From: Pseudocercospora fijiensis CIRAD86
Lineage: Eukaryota > Ascomycota > Dothideomycetes > Mycosphaerellales > Mycosphaerellaceae
Length of the DNA: 64,000 nt
NCBI RefSeq assembly: GCF_000340215.1
Contig: NW_006921537.1
Location: 1,763,011 to 1,827,010, forward strand
Reading direction: 5' to 3'
Made by a program: the position numbers and the translations under genes. The notes beneath the pieces are model-generated. The model did no database searches. It was not told where the DNA came from and was given only the letters and a program-made list of their open reading frames with translations. Within the stretch, counting starts at the first letter, position 1; every line of letters begins with the position of its first letter. This document shows positions 58,612-64,000 of this stretch, in pieces.

Positions 58612-58831
58612 AGTGAAAGGGGTCCTCACAGCACTTGACTATGTGGGTGCATGTTACGTTACGGTCTGCTGCAAAATGGTGCCCAGAAGCACGCTAACCC
58701 TGTTTGGCTGTGCTGCGTCTGCGGGTGACGCCTAAACGCGAGCTCCAGACACCAGACACCACCGAAACACGTCCAACTGCATCTTCTTGCGCATCTCAAA
58801 GCGACTTTCTCGAAGCCTGTCCCCTACGTAT

Positions 58832-58860
58832 CGACAGCGACATCGACATCGACATCGACA
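58832..58860 (+). repeat. GACATC hexamer repeat
   Basis: Short run of GACATC units in the leader just before the proteasome subunit start codon. Confidence 0.8.
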
Positions 58861-58880
58861 CCACTGCCCCAGACACGACG

Positions 58881-59849
58881 ATGGACTCGCTGGTGGCCCA
58901 GTACAGCCGGCCGGCATACCAGAACGAAGGCTACGACCAAGAGGACCAGCAGCAACTCCTACTCGACGTGCAGCCACAATTGAATCTCAACTTCGCACTC
59001 CCGCCAGTCGCATCATCGGCGCAATGGCTGCGCGCAATGACTGATGACCACTCCAACCCCAACTGCCCCATCAAGATCGCCCACGGAACCACTACACTGG
59101 CCTTCAGGTTCAAGGGAGGCATTATCGTCGCCACAGATTCGCGCGCAACAGCAGGAAATTGGATTGCTAGTCAAACGGTGAAGAAGGTCATCGAGATCAA
59201 CAGCTGCTTGTTGGGTACTATGGCTGGTGGCGCTGCGGTGAGTTGAGGCTGGGAGAAAGCACCAGCCAAAGTCAGTATACTGACGAGAATGACTACAGGA
59301 CTGCCAGTACTGGCTTGCATATCTCGGCATGCAATGTCGTCTCCATGAACTGCGGCACAAGCGCCGCATCTCAGTCGCAGCTGCCTCCAAGATCCTGGCC
59401 AACCTGGTGTACAGCTACAAGGGCATGGGCCTGAGCATGGGCACAATGTGCGCAGGCGTGACACCATCGGAAGGACCAGCGCTCTATTACATTGACAGCG
59501 ACGGTACGCGCTTAGCAGGAAACTTGTTCTGTGTCGGTTCCGGTCAGACCTTTGCCTATGGTGTGCTCGATGCAGAGTACAAGTACGATTTGGAGGACGA
59601 GGATGCGCTTGAGTTGGGACGGAGAAGTATCCTTGCTGCTACACACAGAGATGCATTCTCTGGTGGGTACATCAACCTGTACCATGTCAAGGAGGATGGT
59701 TGGGTGAAGCATGGCTTCAACGACACCAACCCGGTAGGCCATCGTCCCTCATTCATTGCAACATTATTGACTGACCACGTCGACAGATCTTCTGGAAGAC
59801 CAAACTGGAGAAGGGCGAGTTCTCCAACGTCACCGCGAACCTCGACTAG
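58881..59849 (+). CDS. PRE2: 20S proteasome subunit beta 5 (chymotrypsin-like)
   Basis: Three exons: 58881-59237, 59299-59733, 59787-59849, giving 284 residues. Beta 5 carries the chymotrypsin-like activity of the 20S core and is made as a propeptide precursor. Cleavage before Thr70 (HG|TTTLAF) leaves the N-terminal nucleophile Thr1; Asp17 (VATDSRAT) and Lys33 (QTVKKVIEI) in mature numbering are both present. Later landmarks are [44 protein letters not shown] and [19 protein letters not shown]. The ATG at 58881 gives a propeptide of usual length; the open frame upstream has no better start. The size matches fungal Pre2. It is divergent from the kinase and small ORF (about 270 bp between starts). 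Confidence 0.95.
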
Positions 59850-61080
59850 GTCGTCGTCGACATTGCATTTGCATAAGAGCATGGGCGTAGAGGGCTTTAA
59901 GCGCACAAGAGGCGCACTTGTAGTTATACTGGATGTGACATTAGAGCACGCTGCTACGCATGCACCAGTCAGAGAGATATAGGTGTATGACGATGAGATA
60001 TCAAGATCTCTGCGCACAGGCGGCTTCTCACATTGGGATAGGACATCGCTCGTACTTGCTTCGGCAGGGGCGGCCAGGTGCGTTATTGTGGCATACTGAC
60101 GTTGAAATACAGATAATTGCCCCGATATGCAAAGAATCGATAGCGCGATTCGTTGTCGACGTGTCAAGCCGTATACAATCTCATCTGTGAGCGGCACGGT
60201 CAGCGGCTCCAGGAAAGACAGGATTTCCAACTGTATCAATGTCGGTTAGACGTATGGTGGATACAGATCAACACGACCGTGCTCAAGAGATGACTGAATG
60301 AGGCCATACTCCGAACGATCGACGAGAAGTGAGAAGCACAGTGACCGGGATCTCAACGTACGTACGGCACAGCGCAGGCCCGGCTCGACCACAAATTCCC
60401 ACACGACACTATTACATACGTGCAACCTGCACCACGCCATTCTCAAAATGTTGTGAACAACTTGTGATAGACAACAGGGGTTGCAGGTTTTGCAGGAGCT
60501 GTGGAGTCGGCTTGAAAGAAGCCGAAAAGAGTGATCCACTCTCAGGCTATCACACAGTCGCGGGCCGAATTTAGAAACCGCTTTACAGAAATTGAACATC
60601 CCGGCCTACGTCTGCATAGGCTACACGCGATTAGTGCCAAGTCACTATTGACCGGTCATCCCCGGCGGCCTAGTCGTGGTCTACCGTCTACGACAAATCT
60701 GACCTGTTATTAAAATCGATGTCGAATGGTTCTGAATGTGGCTGCAGTCAGAAGCGAGATCTTGGCAGGCTCGGGTGATCGGCTGGGCCGAGCCAGATCA
60801 GACGCTGTACATCATGATGTCCTACAATTGCACACATTCTCTCTGTGGGGGAACTGCGCCTCGCTGACAGCCATGCCTAGGCACGCGACGTACCGACCAG
60901 CGGCTTGCGAATGTGCTGGAATGACAATGACAGACTTGAATGCTGAAACTGATGTTGATGTAAGGACTATCTAGCTATCGAGGCGAGAAGTCCTAAAGAA
61001 GCAAGTTGCAGCCTCAGGCACTATGCACGTGATAGACCCTGAGACCCTGAAAGGTGGGTAACAACTATCTACTTCAAGTC
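59850..61080. other. Intergenic region
   Basis: About 1.2 kb of ordinary composition. Open frames on both strands (for example 59960-60190, 60246-60599) show no domain and are not supported. RIP-like texture begins at about 61140. Confidence 0.5.
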
Positions 61081-61139
61081 ACCCCCTTATCGCGTGCATA
61101 TAGCTAAACAAAGAGACAAAGCACAAAAAGGGGTACCTA

Positions 61140-64000
61140 AACAAGTACAGTTAAACTAGGCCATTTCTATCTTAATTAATACTTAGTATTAATACTTAGT
61201 AGTAGGCTAAGCGGCGCTCTAAATAGCAGCCTTATAATCGACTAGGTTTAACTATTCGATAAAACGAGTATACTTAAGTTTATTAAGCGGCTTAGTAAAG
61301 CTATTAGCAATCTAATTATAAGTGCTAATCTAGGTAATAGTAATAGTACCGTCGGCGATCTTCTTACGGATATAGTATACTCGAGTATCTATATACTTAG
61401 TATAGCTATCGCTTATCGACTAAGTAATAGCAATAGCGGACTAGTTATCCTTATATAGCGTAATAGGCTTAATAGTGCCTTTATAACTAATCTCTTATAG
61501 CAACCGAGCTAAAGCAATAGCTTCCTTAGCGCTAGTTATTAGCTAAATATACTTAGCCTCTATAGACGATAGAGTAACTAAGGCCTAGCGGCCTAACTTG
61601 TAAAGTAGTAGTCTACTAGCGAGTGTAAAGTAGAAGCTGCCTATTAAGCGGCGAGTAACTAGATCGTTAGCCTATAAGGCGTCGTAGTATCTAGCGAGGT
61701 TTAGCTTATAGCTATTAATGTCCTATATTCCTTAGAAGCGTATACTACGACTTAGAGTGCCGATAAGGTACTTAATAAGCTATAGAAGTGTATAATAGTG
61801 CTCTTTAGTCGGGTTAGTAATAAAGCGTAATAGTAAGCTAGTAGTATAGTAGGTGTCTAGTCGGGTAATTATAGTAGGCTATAGAGCCTTACTAATACCC
61901 TCTTAGTATTTAGTCTTAAAGGCAGCACTAGCAGTATAGCCTTTAGGGGCGCGTTAAATAGCTAACTTAATATAGCGCGGAGCTATTAGCGTAGTAGGGG
62001 CTATACGGCCTTATATACTATACTTCTTAGCTAGGTAGTTTAAATAGGCGTCCTATACTATATAGATAGTACGGTCTTAGCGATTGCGAATAATGCGCAT
62101 ACCGAGATAGTAGTAAAGGTCGCTAAGTTCTCGTATACTAAAACGGTCCTTTAGTAACTAAGCGACTGCCTATAGGGTAGCTAAGGAGTATGCGATAATA
62201 ATTATATTATCTATATAGATAATAATAATAGAGTTGCTAACCGTGTGTTTAAACACGTATACGTCGCTTATTATAGGAATGAAGTTTAGGGTCTTTAAGT
62301 ACTTCCGAAGCTCTTTATACTATAGTATAGGTAATTGCTTAAGGCTATAAAGGGCCTTTAGCAATAAGTAAACTATACTCTTACTACTACGGTCCTTAAA
62401 TCTATGTAGCTACTTAACGTAGATCTTATACTTATCGCTAATTATAGCGTTTAAGAAGGCAGTAAGAATATCAAACTACTAAGCCTCTAAGTCGTAGTAA
62501 GTAATTATACTAAACAAGGTACGAAGTGTGCTTAGTTTAGCAATAGCGGTATAGGTCTCGTTATAGTCTTCGCCTTTAACCTAAGTAAAGCCCTTAACAA
62601 CCTAGCGAGCCTTAAATCGACTAATTATACTATTAGCATCTCGCTTAATAGTAAATACCTATCTGCTACGGACGACCTTGCGGCTAGCAGGTACCTCCTA
62701 CTTAGTAACGTAGATCTAGGTAGCGTTGTCTATAAGCGACTTATACTTAGTCTTATAGGCCTCCTTCTATTATAGCTAATATAGCGACTCCTTAGCGGCC
62801 TTAAAGCTCTTTAGAATTAGAATATTATTATTCGGGGTGTTGCCTTATTTAGTAATATAGCAGGCGGCTATAAAGCCCTTTATATAGGCTATTAGTATGT
62901 TAGCAAGGCTGCGGCGCTCTTTACGACTAGCGCCTATATCGGCTAAATAGCTACATAATAGGTCTCGAGCTAACTTATTGCTACGAGTTAAGCGTATAGT
63001 ACGCGGACCTATAGTATTAGGGCGTTTAAACTTAGGTAACTAGCCTAGCTCGCCCTTCTTAGCATTAGGGTTATATAGTAGCTCCTTATTAGCTAAATTG
63101 AAGTCCTCTTTATTAGCGGCCGGCGGTAGTTAAATGTTAGGTATATCGTCCTTAATCGGTAGTAGGTCGACAACCTTATTTAGCAATAGAACGGGTGCCT
63201 TAGTAGGTTCTTCTTGCTAAGGCAGAAGTTGCTAGACTATACTAGCAGCTTTAGTTGCCTTCGGAGCCTTATTCGTAGTCGTATTGAATAGGGCAGGCAT
63301 AACTAACTTAATAGTTATAAACTCGCTCTTAGACGGGTCGTTAGAATTAGTATATAGCTTAATGCCCTATAGCAATCGAAGGTTACTATCTAACTTAATA
63401 AATTAGATATCCTTCGAGGTAATAACCTTATACTTATTAGGCAAATAGATTATATATTTACCAGAGTCTACTAAGTCCTTAGCATAGCTAACTAGCTTGC
63501 TAAGCTTGCCTCGAGCGTTAAACTTCTTACTACGAGCTACACTATAGTCGTAGATAATAGTCGTATAGCTATAGGCACGTAGGTACTAAATGCGTAGCTA
63601 CGTACGTAACTAGCCGAGCTCCTTAGCTACTACTATATAGGGGCTATCTCTATCGAGTGCCTAGCTTAGTATAATATTAAGTACCTATATAGCGGTAGTA
63701 ACAGCCTGCGGCTATAGAGCCTTTAGAAGGTTAGCCTATAATATTATCTTCCGAGCGGTCGTATATACGATATAGTTGCTAACTTTAGCAAGGCTATTTT
63801 ACGTAGAAGAATAGGGAGCCGTAACCTGCAGTATAATGCTATTATCGTAGGCCTAGGACAGGAGTTAATTGCTACTATATTTACCCTCTCTATCGAGGCG
63901 GTAAATAGGAATTAAGTAGCCGGTTTAAGTGCGAATATAAACCCGATAGTCCTTAATTGCTACTATAGCGCCTAACTTTAGGCTACTAGTATATTCGTAG
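61140..64000 (-). mobile_element. Ty1/copia retrotransposon relic, 3' part, RIP-damaged
   Basis: Minus-strand frame through TAG stops. Near 62440-62480 the reverse transcriptase block DILTAFLNAIISDKY and KALYSLKQLP (compare DVKTAFLNG and LYGLKQ) is visible; near 62200 the catalytic YxDD box appears as IYIDN; and near 61540-61680 the RNase H ending TRRLIGSFYF, VTLSSIEAKYI and SAKEAIALARL matches the copia pattern T-R-R-S-T-G-Y / ALSSTEAEY / AAKEA. Integrase-side sequence continues to the window edge at 64000. The order RNase H at the left (3') and RT/integrase to the right is correct for a minus-strand copia element. No LTR is recognised at the left end, so it may be truncated or its LTR diverged. 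Confidence 0.8.

Noticed and set aside
59960..60974. Several open frames of 60-117 codons after PRE2
   Set aside because: Both strands are open by chance in several frames, and none shows protein-like features.

Overview
The window is fungal nuclear DNA from a filamentous ascomycete (Pezizomycotina). A Dothideomycete is my best guess, inferred from gene style rather than proven. Introns are short (about 48-90 bp, GT..AG). The genes are typical fungal ones. Long transposon-rich tracts carry the signature of repeat-induced point mutation (RIP): CpA/TpG has been turned into TpA while CpG is spared, so Gln and Trp codons have become TAG throughout.

Layout. (1) 1-1.3 kb: one gene for a secreted, cysteine-containing protein. 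(2) About 1.8-35.0 kb: a RIP-destroyed transposon island with two 100-N assembly gaps. It holds two tandem relics of a DUF6589-type gene (+ strand) and two relics of a RecQ-like helicase (- strand). A roughly 2 kb sequence that is mostly non-coding occurs twice as a direct repeat (9.5-11.6 and 29.0-30.7 kb), each time just left of a helicase relic. A nested 12.3 kb Ty3/gypsy retrotransposon lies on the minus strand (11771-24070, LTRs of 279 bp). It shows gag, pol and an extra third ORF downstream of pol, all separated by a 27-bp GC-centred palindrome present five times. (3) 35-61 kb: an ordinary gene-rich block. In order: mitochondrial ATPase inhibitor (-), EI24/RRT8-like membrane protein (+), a broken gene fragment, dihydrolipoamide dehydrogenase (+), cytosolic asparaginyl-tRNA synthetase (-), a small ankyrin-like ORF (+), a decayed tRNA-Pro, an F-box/2EXR-like protein (-), a 559-bp MITE-like element with 46-bp perfect terminal inverted repeats, an Mo25/HymA homologue (+), a 2007-residue hybrid histidine kinase (+), a DHA2-type MFS transporter with one in-frame stop (-), a CSK1-like protein kinase (-) whose start codon overlaps the stop of a small upstream ORF, and proteasome subunit beta 5 (+). 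(4) About 61.1-64.0 kb: the 3' part of a RIP-damaged Ty1/copia element (-), which runs off the window.

The single-copy genes are independent housekeeping or signalling units with no sign of a biosynthetic cluster. Relic protein calls were made by reading the obvious frame through TAG codons as Gln/Trp and recognising family motifs. Boundaries of relics are approximate; exon boundaries of the housekeeping genes were checked for phase.
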